Source: an uncultured Bacteroidia bacterium
GTDB taxonomy: Bacteria; Bacteroidota; Bacteroidia; Bacteroidales; UBA932
NCBI GenBank assembly: GCA_902779765.1
Contig: CACZCQ010000003.1
Location: forward strand, 1 to 64,000
DNA length: 64,000 nucleotides
Direction: 5' to 3'
In this document: piece by piece, positions 1-7,356 of the stretch
Numbering within the stretch: the first letter of the stretch is position 1
Layout: the number at the start of each line of letters is the position of its first letter
Program-made: the position numbers and the translations under genes
Notes under the pieces: generated by a model
The model's database searches: none
What the model saw: only the letters and a program-made list of their open reading frames with translations
What the model was told of the DNA's origin: nothing

Positions 1-18
1 GGTGAGCGAACCCGTTTG

Positions 19-26
19 CAAAGATA
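19..26 (-). promoter_or_regulatory. Possible -7 box facing off the left edge
   Basis: On the minus strand this reads TATCTTTG, which matches the Bacteroidetes -7 consensus TAnnTTTG. It would drive a gene lying beyond the left edge. No matching -33 TTTG is visible at the usual distance, so it could be chance. Confidence 0.35.
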
Positions 27-100
27 CGCAATAGAAAGCACTCCTGCAAGGGTTTACGAAGGGTGTTGTACTTGGTTTACGATTCTCGTCCTCTCCGCAT

Positions 101-134
101 AAAGATGGCTCTCAGGTATCTGGGAGCCATCTTT
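101..134 (+). terminator. Intrinsic terminator hairpin
   Basis: Positions 101-113 pair with 122-134 (AAAGATGGCTCTC with its near-complement, one G-T pair), with an 8-base loop and a T run overlapping the 3' arm on the plus strand. It probably ends a plus-strand transcript from beyond the left edge. Apart from this hairpin and the possible promoter at 19-26, I see nothing in bases 1-279. Confidence 0.6.
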
Positions 135-279
135 TGTGCAATTTATTCACGCCGTAGCCCCACTATGTTCCCTGGAGATTTGGTGGGGAGACAGAACTAG
201 AGGCCATTCTTGAATCTTATTCCTGTTTTGGAGTCACGCAGAAATATTTCTATCTTGACATCGATATACCGGAATAATT

Positions 280-483
280 ATGAACAGACTGAAACTCCTT
301 CGATTTCTATTTGCCCTTTCCATTGTGCTGATGGTGATTTTCGGCATTTTACTCTTAGTCCCGGATATGAAGGGCAATGCCCTTGGAAGAATCGGATTGT
401 GGTGCGGTTTTATCTCGCAGATCCTTTTGGCAGCGTCTATGTATTCTGAGATCAGAAGGAGTAAAAAAGGACAGGACGAATAG
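280..483 (+). CDS. Small hypothetical membrane protein, 67 aa
   Basis: I do not recognise a family. The protein has a basic N-terminus, a strongly hydrophobic stretch at about residues 8-27, a second apolar stretch at about 36-52 and a charged lysine/arginine-rich tail. That suggests two inner-membrane helices with both ends in the cytoplasm. Overlapping reading frames at 210-449 and 377-568 lack such a pattern, so this frame is preferred. No clean -7 box precedes it. It could be a chance ORF, but membrane topology of this quality is uncommon in random frames. Confidence 0.55.
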   Translation: MNRLKLLRFLFALSIVLMVIFGILLLVPDMKGNALGRIGLWCGFISQILLAASMYSEIRRSKKGQDE

Positions 484-554
484 GGCTATCCGGCCGACGA
501 GTCATTCGGGGAAAATCACAATAAATAGGGATTTCGAGCTAGAGGAAGGCTCCC

Positions 555-563
555 TAACTTTGC
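555..563 (+). promoter_or_regulatory. -7 box of the methyltransferase gene
   Basis: TAACTTTGC matches TAnnTTTG. The transcription start should fall around 568-570. That leaves almost no leader for an ATG at 571 and about 25 bases for the ATG at 595. Confidence 0.6.
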
Positions 564-594
564 AGTGATTATGACCAACATACACTGTAAAGTT

Positions 595-1248
595 ATGGAA
601 AAGAAAAACGTGGGTTTGGCGAAGGGCCTCCTTTCCAAGATTTTCAGCAACACCCGCAAGCCGGAAGGCTTCTGGGGTCGTATGATGGTGGCCGGAATGA
701 ACGGTGGCTCCCATGCGGCGATGGCATCCTGGGGCTTGGGCCTTGTGAATATCCCCACAGAGGGGGAAATCCTCGACATCGGATGCGGCGGCGGGGCCAA
801 TCTTGCCCGTCTGATGGACCGGAGCCCTCGTGCCAATGTGACCGGTGTCGACTACTCGGTAGTATCGGTTGAGAAATCCCGAAAGGTCAATGCCGCCGCT
901 ATCGGCAAAGGTCGCTGCAAGGTCCTGGAGGCCAGTGTCTCAAGCCTTCCTTTCAAGGATGACACGTTCGGTATGGCCACCGCCTTCGAGACGGTCTATT
1001 TCTGGCCGGAAATAGTGAAGAGCTTTGCGGAGGTACGGCGCGTCTTGATGCCCGGAGGGAAGTTCCTCATCGTCAACGAGGACGACGGCCTGTCCGGGAA
1101 CAACGAGAAATGGGAGAAGATGATCGAGGGAATGCACACCTACACTCCCGGCGAACTTGAGACCCATCTCTCCGCTGCGGGATTCAGGGATATCACCGTC
1201 CACCGAGACGAATCCAAGCACTGGCTCTGTGTAACGGCCGTAAAATAA
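595..1248 (+). CDS. Class I SAM-dependent methyltransferase
   Basis: A cytoplasmic methyltransferase of unknown substrate. With the start at 595 it is 217 aa. Motif I, ILDIGCGGG, lies at residues 59-67 and binds the adenosyl group of SAM. An acidic motif II follows (TGVDYS) and then a SLPF..DTFGMA segment typical of the Methyltransf_11/25 fold. A GTG at 565 and an ATG at 571 are also in frame. The ATG at 595 is preferred because the -7 box at 555-563 sits too close to the others, although 571 remains possible. It is a single-gene unit. The hydrophobic-basic N-terminus (KGLLSKIFSN) may give membrane contact. The family is clear; the substrate cannot be read from sequence. Confidence 0.88.
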   Translation: MEKKNVGLAKGLLSKIFSNTRKPEGFWGRMMVAGMNGGSHAAMASWGLGLVNIPTEGEILDIGCGGGANLARLMDRSPRANVTGVDYSVVSVEKSRKVNAAAIGKGRCKVLEASVSSLPFKDDTFGMATAFETVYFWPEIVKSFAEVRRVLMPGGKFLIVNEDDGLSGNNEKWEKMIEGMHTYTPGELETHLSAAGFRDITVHRDESKHWLCVTAVK

Positions 1249-1263
1249 GATATATAAATACTC

Positions 1264-1731
1264 TCAGTCGAGAGTGATACTTTCGATTCTAAGGCGCAAG
1301 GTTCCGGATGGGACCTGGGCCTCGGCGATTTCGCCGACCTTCTTGCCCATCAGGGCGGCGCCGATCGGTGATTTAAGCGAAATCTTGCCGGCCTCAAGGT
1401 CCATCTCGTGGGGGCTGACTATCTCGAATTTCATCCGGGTGTTTGTCGAGAGATTCGTGAATTCGACCCGGCTCAGAAGACTAACCCTGTCTTTGGGGAG
1501 ATTGTCGGGGTCGATCACGCGTGAATATTCCAGGATCTTCTGCAGGAAACGGATACGGCTGATTGTCTTCGCTTGGATCCGCCGTGCTTCACGGTATCCC
1601 GCATTATCGCTTCGGTCCCCTTGGGCGCTGGCCTCTGCCAGGTCCTCAGTCACCTTGGGATAAACCTCGTTGATAAGGTGCTTCAACTCGGCCGCTATCT
1701 CGTCGTATCGTTGTTTTGACAGGTATTCCAT
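1264..1731 (-). CDS. GreA/GreB-family transcription elongation factor (GreB-like)
   Basis: This protein rescues backtracked RNA polymerase by stimulating transcript cleavage. At 155 aa it is the normal size for the family. Residues 1-75 are the N-terminal coiled coil carrying the tip motif GDRSDNAGYREA, whose acidic residues coordinate the catalytic magnesium. The RIRFLQKIL segment after the tip resembles GreB more than GreA. Residues 80-155 form the FKBP-like domain ending in the conserved IGAALMGKKVGE region. The gene is divergent from the nitroreductase-like gene. Its start codon is only 4 bases from a -7 box, suggesting a leaderless mRNA. Bacteroidetes often carry more than one such paralogue, so a specific symbol is not given. 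Confidence 0.88.
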   Translation of the reverse strand: MEYLSKQRYDEIAAELKHLINEVYPKVTEDLAEASAQGDRSDNAGYREARRIQAKTISRIRFLQKILEYSRVIDPDNLPKDRVSLLSRVEFTNLSTNTRMKFEIVSPHEMDLEAGKISLKSPIGAALMGKKVGEIAEAQVPSGTLRLRIESITLD

Positions 1732-1735
1732 AGCT

Positions 1736-1743
1736 CAAATTTA
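1736..1743 (-). promoter_or_regulatory. -7 box immediately upstream of the GreB-like gene
   Basis: On the minus strand this reads TAAATTTG, followed by AGCT and then the ATG at 1731. With only 4 bases between box and start codon, transcription should begin at or next to the ATG. Confidence 0.65.
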
Positions 1744-1833
1744 CTTATTTTTTTGCTCATTCCTGCCAAACCGGCGCACATCGGCACCCGTGCTCCTGTT
1801 TGGCGGAATGATGGAGTCTCGCAGAAAAATGTA

Positions 1834-1841
1834 TATCTTTG
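1834..1841 (+). promoter_or_regulatory. -7 box of the nitroreductase-like gene
   Basis: TATCTTTG lies 25 bases before the ATG at 1867. No good -33 element is seen at the usual spacing of about 19-21 bases. Confidence 0.6.
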
Positions 1842-1866
1842 GGTTAAACAAGCGGCACAAATCATT

Positions 1867-2535
1867 ATGACAGAATTAGAAGCCATAAAGGCACGGCATT
1901 CCGTACGGAAATATACCGGACAACCTATCGAAAAGATTAAACTCGACTTGATTCGTGAGGAGATTCAAAGGTGCAATGCCGAAGCCGGCATCCATATCCA
2001 GTTGGTTGTAGACGAACCGAAAGCCTTCTCTACCGGGGTGTTTAACTATGGCATATTCTCCGGTGTGAAGAACTATCTTGTAATGGCCGGAAAGAAGGAT
2101 GCGGAAGAAAGGATAGGCTATTACGGAGAGCGCATCGTGCTGCTGGCCCAGACCCTTGGCCTGAATACCTGCTGGGTCGGTCTTACCTACAAGAAGATTC
2201 CCGGGACATATACCCTCGGAGAAAAAGAAATGGTCCATTGCGTAATAGCACTGGGCTATGGAGTGACGCAGGGCGTCCAGCACCCGATGAAACCGGCCGG
2301 GAAGTTCTATGAATATGAGGGCGTCCCGCCCACCTGGTTCACAGACGGCTTGGAAGCCGCCCTGCTGGCCCCTACTGCCGTGAACCAGCAGAAGTTCAAA
2401 TTCATTCTGCGGGACGGAAACAAGGTACAGGCTAAAACCCTGATGTCCTTGGCCGGTTATACGCGTATTGACCTGGGTATCGTCAAGTATCATTTCGAGA
2501 TTGCTGCCGGGAAAGAGAATTTCAGTTGGGATTAA
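1867..2535 (+). CDS. Nitroreductase-family protein (TM1586 type)
   Basis: The likely product is an FMN-binding oxidoreductase-like protein of 222 aa. The N-terminal AIKARHSVRKYTGQPI is the classic nitroreductase start, with the RxSxRxY flavin phosphate contact. The body (GYYGERIVLLAQTLGLNTCWVGLTY and LAPTAVNQQKF) matches the tandem-half arrangement of the putative TM-nitroreductase family rather than the classic dimeric enzymes. An upstream in-frame start at 1753 would add 38 residues of low quality and lies before the promoter, so the ATG at 1867 is used. The electron donor and substrate are unknown. A strong hairpin ends the unit. Confidence 0.85.
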   Translation: MTELEAIKARHSVRKYTGQPIEKIKLDLIREEIQRCNAEAGIHIQLVVDEPKAFSTGVFNYGIFSGVKNYLVMAGKKDAEERIGYYGERIVLLAQTLGLNTCWVGLTYKKIPGTYTLGEKEMVHCVIALGYGVTQGVQHPMKPAGKFYEYEGVPPTWFTDGLEAALLAPTAVNQQKFKFILRDGNKVQAKTLMSLAGYTRIDLGIVKYHFEIAAGKENFSWD

Positions 2536-2579
2536 GCTGGCCCGTTTTGCGAAAACTGCTGAAAATTAATAAATTACAG

Positions 2580-2611
2580 AAAACGCGTAGATTAATATTC
2601 TACGCGTTTTT
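2580..2611 (+). terminator. Intrinsic terminator after the nitroreductase-like gene
   Basis: A perfect 12-bp inverted repeat (AAAACGCGTAGA at 2580-2591 and its complement at 2599-2610) with a 7-base loop ends in five Ts on the plus strand. The A/T flanks would also allow it to act in the reverse direction. Confidence 0.8.
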
Positions 2612-2678
2612 CATAATCTTCTGATTTTTAGACTGTTGCAAAAAACGCAGAATCATCCTCCTATCCGATTATAATCCT

Positions 2679-2686
2679 TATCTTTG
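2679..2686 (+). promoter_or_regulatory. -7 box directly before the 63-aa gene
   Basis: TATCTTTG followed by 5 bases and then the ATG at 2692. The spacing implies a leaderless transcript. Confidence 0.6.
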
Positions 2687-2691
2687 TTTAT

Positions 2692-2883
2692 ATGCAATCC
2701 CTTCTCTACACCGGCACTAACTACGACGAGGTTAAGCGTCTTTGCGGCGGCAGGGTCCTGGCTCCGTATTTCTGCATGGGCTTCTCGATGCTGTCCCTTG
2801 ACACCGGTGAGGGGTTCGTGACCGTGAATGAAGGGGATACCATCGTCCTTGACGACGACGGTTCCTTGAGGATTATTGGCTAA
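2692..2883 (+). CDS. Small protein resembling a phage-type small ORF product, 63 aa
   Basis: A soluble 63-residue protein. Its plan is an N-terminal YTGTNYDEVKRLCGG helix, a short linker, then LSLDTGEGFVTVNEGDTIV. This follows the layout of small proteins common in phages and prophages (helix with EVKxFxG, then a strand pair with LEGxxxVxxGDYII). The usual C-terminal GExYPCKPDIF segment is missing and replaced by a short DDDGSLRIIG tail. No phage genes surround it. The function is unknown. The stop codon TAA forms the beginning of the -7 box of the rhomboid gene, so the two genes are packed tightly. The resemblance is from memory of the family and is moderate. Confidence 0.6.
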   Translation: MQSLLYTGTNYDEVKRLCGGRVLAPYFCMGFSMLSLDTGEGFVTVNEGDTIVLDDDGSLRIIG

Positions 2884-2888
2884 ATTTG
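2881..2888 (+). promoter_or_regulatory. -7 box of the rhomboid gene overlapping the upstream stop codon
   Basis: TAAATTTG begins with the TAA stop of the 63-aa gene. The ATG of the rhomboid gene at 2898 follows after 9 bases. Confidence 0.55.
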
Positions 2889-2897
2889 TATTCGATC

Positions 2898-3515
2898 ATG
2901 GTTACTCTCATCATCATTTTGATAACGGCCGGAGTCAGCATCCTCTGCTTCAACGGGACGCTGGACGGCAACGCGCTCAAATTCAACGCCTACGATATCT
3001 GGCATCGGAAACAGTGGCATCGGATGCTCAGTTATGGCCTCGTCCACGGAGGCTGGGGGCACCTGTTCTTCAATATGCTCACCCTGTACTTCTTCGGGAC
3101 GGTGGTTGAGCGGTACTTCCAGGCCGCTTTCGGACACACTCCTGGTATAGTCCTGTATGTGGTCCTCTATGTCAGCGCCCTTGCCGTCTCCACGATCGGA
3201 GACCTCGTCAAGTACAAGGATAATTACGGCTACAATGCGGTAGGGGCCTCAGGTGCGGTCTCCGCCGTCCTGTTCGCCTCCATCCTTTTTGAACCGAAGA
3301 TGGGAATCTACATATACCTGATTCCCATCCCCGTTCCGGGCTACATATTCGCGCCCCTGTATTTATTGTACTGCTGGTATATGGCGAAGAGGAATATGGA
3401 CAACATCGGTCATACCGCCCACTTCTGGGGTGCGGTCTACGGCCTGGTATTCCCCCTGCTGTTCCGCCCCGACATCTTCTGGCATTTCCTTTCCCAGCTC
3501 GGTATTACGATTTAG
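2898..3515 (+). CDS. Rhomboid-family intramembrane serine protease
   Basis: This enzyme would cleave transmembrane substrates inside the inner membrane. The protein is 205 aa with about six hydrophobic helices. The HGGWGHLFFNM motif (H50, H55, N59) marks helix 2. The catalytic serine is S118 in GASG and the general base is H175 in AHFWGAVYG, so the dyad is intact. The ATG at 2898 is chosen over a TTG at 2886, which lies inside the -7 box. Substrates cannot be predicted. The downstream neighbour is convergent. Confidence 0.92.
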   Translation: MVTLIIILITAGVSILCFNGTLDGNALKFNAYDIWHRKQWHRMLSYGLVHGGWGHLFFNMLTLYFFGTVVERYFQAAFGHTPGIVLYVVLYVSALAVSTIGDLVKYKDNYGYNAVGASGAVSAVLFASILFEPKMGIYIYLIPIPVPGYIFAPLYLLYCWYMAKRNMDNIGHTAHFWGAVYGLVFPLLFRPDIFWHFLSQLGITI

Positions 3516-3525
3516 AAGCGGATGC

Positions 3526-5133
3526 TTACTCGTTGAACCTGAAATACTTGACTGCCAGCGGGGCCTTTGTGGCCACGAGATAGAGAGTTTCCTTATCCAT
3601 CGATCCGTCTTGGACGGGAAGGATGATTTCCTTCCATTTCCAACCGTTGTCCGGCAAGGTGGCGCTGCAGACGACCGGACCGTCCGGAGAGCCTTTCCGC
3701 ACCTCCAGCTGACTGCCGGTGGAATGGGTCTGGTAGCAGATGGTGAACTGCCTAGGGGCCACAGGGAAATCGAACCAGCGGAAACAGGCCCACTGCCCGT
3801 CTTCCTGGAAAGAGAGGAACGGCTGCGACCCTCTCTTAAGTTGGAATATTCCCGGCTCCCTTCCTGTTGAATATTCCACCGCCCCGGCGGCCATTACCTT
3901 GTCGCCGGCTCCGAACGCACCGCGTACTCCGGAAGTGCTCATCTTCACTTCCTTGATGGTACCGTCCCCGTTGAATTCCATCGGCTCCAGGTTGGCCACC
4001 CGGGTGAGCCTGAGTCCCGGAACGCTCTTGTGGTATTGCAGCCAGTACTGCCCGAGGAACGGTTCGAAACTGCCGTGGACGTTGCCGGCATCGGGATAGT
4101 TGTGGTTTGTGATGATCAGTCCCTGATAGGTGTATGGGCCCAGCGGATGCTTGGCGGTGAGATAGGCCATGCGGGTGGGTACGGGTCCGTTCTCGGCGAC
4201 CTTTCCAGTGTTCTGGATATAGATGTAGTAGTAGGTGTCGCCCCGTTTCCGAAGGGAGGGACCTTCGAACGGTTCGTTGTCCGTGGGCATATAAGGCGTC
4301 ATGTCACGCACGGTCTCCGGAATGATGTGTGAATATTCATCCGGATCCAGCTGCGCCACGATGAATTTGGGGAGGGCCAGGTAGACCTTGCCGTCGTCAT
4401 CCACCAGGATGCCCGGGTCGATATGGCCCAGTTCCTCTCCGTTCAAGGTCAGGGATCGGGCGTTGGTGTAAGGGCCTTCCGGGCGGTCTGCATCCAGAAT
4501 GAATGCCTTCCCGTTGTTGGTGCAGGTGGCCATATGGTATTTCCCTGTCTTGGGATCCTTGAATACGTCCGGAGCCCAGAGGCGGGCGGCGGTTCCTTTC
4601 ACTTCTTCGGGGACGTCCTTCAGGTTCAGGGCTTCTCCGGCGTCGGTCCAGTGTATCATGTCATCGGACCAGATGACGTGGTAATTGTCCGAGCACCAGA
4701 CCACGCGGCCGTCGCTTCCCAGCCCGTCATAATTGTCGCGGGAACCGAAGATGTACATCCGGCCGTCAAACACGTGGGGTTCGCCGTCGGCGATGAACAG
4801 TTCCCAGGAGGGCGGAAGGATGGGGTTTTGGGCCTCGTAGCCCACGGTGACAAGGCAGCTGTCCTTCTCTCCGGTCCTGCGGTTCCCGACATAGATCCAG
4901 GCGTCTCCGGAAGCCACGGCCTTCACTTCGCCCCTGCTGCTCACACTGGCCACAGATTCGTCGCCGGATGTCCAGACCAGCTTACCCGAGGAGGCTCCCT
5001 CCGCGTTCAAAGTGATAATATCTCCTTCGTCCATCATCGTGGCCACCCGGTCCAGAGCCAACGGCCCGGAAGGGGCCGTCGAGCAACCTGCCACCAGGAC
5101 GGCGACCAGCGCGGGCATCATCAATCTTCCCAT
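3526..5133 (-). CDS. GH43-type glycoside hydrolase lipoprotein with N-terminal Big_2 domain
   Basis: A predicted surface or periplasmic lipoprotein of 535 aa. The signal peptide ends in a lipobox (LVAGC, about residues 13-17). Residues 28-97 look like a bacterial Ig-like Big_2 domain (SGDESVASVSSRGEVKAVASG). The catalytic five-bladed propeller starts near residue 105. It has FIADGEPHVFDGRMYIFGSRD (candidate catalytic base Asp), HIDPGILVDDDG (second Asp) and FEGPSLRKRGDTYY (acid Glu), which is the GH43 pattern. The C-terminal 110 residues resemble a CBM6-like beta-sandwich. Such enzymes act on arabinose-, xylose- or galactose-containing side chains; the substrate is not determined. The gene is divergent from the MetH-like gene, with its own -7 box. 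Confidence 0.88.
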   Translation of the reverse strand: MGRLMMPALVAVLVAGCSTAPSGPLALDRVATMMDEGDIITLNAEGASSGKLVWTSGDESVASVSSRGEVKAVASGDAWIYVGNRRTGEKDSCLVTVGYEAQNPILPPSWELFIADGEPHVFDGRMYIFGSRDNYDGLGSDGRVVWCSDNYHVIWSDDMIHWTDAGEALNLKDVPEEVKGTAARLWAPDVFKDPKTGKYHMATCTNNGKAFILDADRPEGPYTNARSLTLNGEELGHIDPGILVDDDGKVYLALPKFIVAQLDPDEYSHIIPETVRDMTPYMPTDNEPFEGPSLRKRGDTYYYIYIQNTGKVAENGPVPTRMAYLTAKHPLGPYTYQGLIITNHNYPDAGNVHGSFEPFLGQYWLQYHKSVPGLRLTRVANLEPMEFNGDGTIKEVKMSTSGVRGAFGAGDKVMAAGAVEYSTGREPGIFQLKRGSQPFLSFQEDGQWACFRWFDFPVAPRQFTICYQTHSTGSQLEVRKGSPDGPVVCSATLPDNGWKWKEIILPVQDGSMDKETLYLVATKAPLAVKYFRFNE

Positions 5134-5157
5134 AGGATACAGTCGTTTTTACTAGTT

Positions 5158-5165
5158 CAAATTTA
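5158..5165 (-). promoter_or_regulatory. -7 box of the GH43 gene
   Basis: On the minus strand this reads TAAATTTG, 24 bases before the start codon at 5133. It lies back to back with the promoter at 5180-5187. Confidence 0.6.
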
Positions 5166-5179
5166 GCACAATAATTCAT

Positions 5180-5187
5180 TATCTTTG
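5180..5187 (+). promoter_or_regulatory. -7 box of the MetH-like gene
   Basis: TATCTTTG, 21 bases before the ATG at 5209. Confidence 0.6.
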
Positions 5188-5208
5188 TAGAAAACGGACT
5201 GTAATACC

Positions 5209-6699
5209 ATGGGAAAGAACTGTGTTTTCTCGATCGATACACTGCAGCAGAATCGTGCCCTGAGGCTCGATGGGGCGATGGGCACCCAGATCCAGCGCTT
5301 CAACCTTACGGAAGAGGATTTCAGGCAGGGACTGCCAGTTACGCCCACGCGTGACGTGAAGGGAGACAACGAGTGCCTGAACCTGACGCGGCCGGATGTG
5401 ATCCGTTCCATCCACCGTTCTTATGTGGAGGCCGGTGCCGACATCATCGAAACCAACAGTTTCGGAGCCAACCCCCTTGTCCAGAAGGATTACGGACTTT
5501 CTTCCATAGCTTCGGACATGGCGTTGGCGGCAGCCCGTCTGGCTCGTGAAGCGGCCGATGCGGCAACCCGGAAGGTATGGGTGGCAGGAAGCATGGGTCC
5601 CGGCTCTAAGTCCCTTTCGCTGGTCTCCGATTTCATCCGTCCCGAATGGCGTCCCTGCAGTTTCGATGAAATGGCGGCCTCTTATGCCGCTGAGGCCCGT
5701 GCCTTGATCGAAGGCGGGGTCGACCTCATAATCATAGAGACGTGTTTCGACGCTCTAAATGCCAAGGCGGCACTGTACGGTGTCCACGAAGCCAGGCCTG
5801 GATTCCCTGTGATCGTTTCCGTCTCCGTGAGCGGAAGCAGCGGCCGTGTGTTGACGGGACAGAGCCTGGAGGCTTTCTTCACCGCCGTTTCCCACGCTCC
5901 GCTGGCAGCCTTCGGGTTCAATTGCTCGATGGGTGCGGAGGGTCTCCTCCCACTGGTCCATTCGCTGGGAACCTGGTGCCCCGTGCCTCTGATCTGCTAT
6001 CCCAACGCAGGAATGCCGAACGGTGCGGGCGAATATGACGAATGCCCGGAAAAGATGGCAGGCCACATGGCGGGGCTGGATGGGGAAGTGAACCTCTATG
6101 GCGGCTGCTGCGGCACGTCTCCTGAACATATCCACGCGTTCCCTTCCCTGCGTTCGCGGACTGTACCTCCCTGCAAGAAAGACCTGGTCTTGAGCGGGTT
6201 GGAGATGTGGGAATTGGGTGACGGGCCTATAACTGTGAGTGCTGCCGCCAACGTCGGTAAGTCTCCCGACTTTGCTGGAATGATGGAGCGCGGGGAATAT
6301 GAAGATGCCCTGTATGCCGTTTCCGACCAGCTTGCCTCCGACGGTGCCTCGGTTCTCGATGTCAACCTGGACGGCCTGCCTGACACTCCGGAGGTGATGG
6401 AGCGTTTCGTCCGCCTGATCCAGAGCGACCCTTCCATCTCTTCAGCCGCCCTGCTGATCGATTCCGCAGACTGGGACACCCTCCTTCAGGGCCTGAAGAA
6501 CGCTCAGGGCAAGAGCCTGGCCGGGCCGTTGGATCCCGATGAAGCCGGTTTTGCGGAGAGGGCGGCTACCCTCCGCAGCCTTGGCGCCGCTGTCCTGGTA
6601 AAAACCTGCGGCGACCGCACCCGGGCGGTCCAAACGCTTGCTTCGGCGGGTATCCCTTCGCAGGATATCGTATTTGAAGAAACACTGAAAGTCATATAA
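5209..6699 (+). CDS. Short MetH-like protein: homocysteine methyltransferase domain plus partial pterin-binding domain
   Basis: At 496 aa this is about half of cobalamin-dependent methionine synthase. Residues 15-320 are an intact Hcy-binding barrel. LDGAMGTQIQRFNLTEEDF opens it, and the zinc ligands C239 (GFNC) and C300/C301 (GGCCGT) are present. Residues 335-496 align with the first half of the folate-binding barrel (YEDALYAVSDQLASDGASVLDVN, then ALLIDSADW). The usual GERTN motif is replaced by SAAANV, and the chain stops where the barrel should continue. No cobalamin-binding or reactivation domain follows, because the next gene starts 12 bases later. The protein may work with separate modules or use another methyl donor. 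Confidence 0.82.
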   Translation: MGKNCVFSIDTLQQNRALRLDGAMGTQIQRFNLTEEDFRQGLPVTPTRDVKGDNECLNLTRPDVIRSIHRSYVEAGADIIETNSFGANPLVQKDYGLSSIASDMALAAARLAREAADAATRKVWVAGSMGPGSKSLSLVSDFIRPEWRPCSFDEMAASYAAEARALIEGGVDLIIIETCFDALNAKAALYGVHEARPGFPVIVSVSVSGSSGRVLTGQSLEAFFTAVSHAPLAAFGFNCSMGAEGLLPLVHSLGTWCPVPLICYPNAGMPNGAGEYDECPEKMAGHMAGLDGEVNLYGGCCGTSPEHIHAFPSLRSRTVPPCKKDLVLSGLEMWELGDGPITVSAAANVGKSPDFAGMMERGEYEDALYAVSDQLASDGASVLDVNLDGLPDTPEVMERFVRLIQSDPSISSAALLIDSADWDTLLQGLKNAQGKSLAGPLDPDEAGFAERAATLRSLGAAVLVKTCGDRTRAVQTLASAGIPSQDIVFEETLKVI

Positions 6700-6711
6700 A
6701 CAATCCGTAAT

Positions 6712-7350
6712 ATGAAAGCTCTGGTTATCGGTGCTACAGGTGCGGTGGGAAAGGACCTGGTGGAACTGCTTCTCGCAGATGAAGCCTTTGAACGCGTGGA
6801 CATATTCGTACGCCGTGAGGTCAGTATTCTGTCTGCCAAACTGGTCGTGCATGTCGTGGACTTCGACCATCCGGAGACCTGGTCGGACTGCTTGCAGGGC
6901 GATGTCCTGTTCTCCTGCCTGGGCACGACCATAAGGGCTGCCGGGAGCCAGGATGCCCAATGGAAGGTGGATTATACCTACCAGCTTGACGCCGCCAAGG
7001 CCGCCAGGTCAAATGGTGTACCCACCTATGTGTTGGTTTCATCGATAGGAGCCCACCCTCAATCCAGGGTATTCTATACCCGTATGAAAGGGACTCTGGA
7101 AGAAGCTGTGCAGGATCTTGGTTATGATGGCTGCATCATACTCAGGCCTACCTCCCTTATCCGCAAGGGGAGTGACCGTTTCGGCGAAAAGGCCGGTGTT
7201 GCCGTCCTTCGGGTTTTCAATGCGGTCGGCCTGATGCGCAGGTTGGCTCCCATTCCCACCGAGGCCGTCGCAGCCGCCATGATACGCCTTGCCAGGAGAG
7301 GCCCTGACGGTATCGAGATAATCAGTGCACAGGATATCCTGAAAGTATAG
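6712..7350 (+). CDS. NAD(P)-binding Rossmann-fold protein (atypical SDR, HTATIP2-like)
   Basis: A 212-aa cytoplasmic protein. The N-terminal ALVIGATGAVGKDLVELLL contains the GxxGxxG dinucleotide-binding loop. LFSCLGTTIRAAGS and YVLVSSIGAHPQSRVFYTRMKG give the YxxxK-like active region. The C-terminal ILRPTSLI is typical of NAD(P)H-binding atypical short-chain dehydrogenases. It follows the MetH-like gene by 12 bases and precedes the DUF819 gene by 6 bases, so the three are probably cotranscribed. The substrate is unknown. Confidence 0.85.
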   Translation: MKALVIGATGAVGKDLVELLLADEAFERVDIFVRREVSILSAKLVVHVVDFDHPETWSDCLQGDVLFSCLGTTIRAAGSQDAQWKVDYTYQLDAAKAARSNGVPTYVLVSSIGAHPQSRVFYTRMKGTLEEAVQDLGYDGCIILRPTSLIRKGSDRFGEKAGVAVLRVFNAVGLMRRLAPIPTEAVAAAMIRLARRGPDGIEIISAQDILKV

Positions 7351-7356
7351 AGGAGT

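Noticed and set aside
1799..1802. TTTG as -33 box for the nitroreductase-like gene
   Set aside because: It is 31 bases from the -7 box at 1834-1841, too far for the usual spacing of about 19-21.
4423..5166. 247-aa open frame on the plus strand
   Set aside because: Antisense to the GH43 gene and runs into its promoter; shadow frame.
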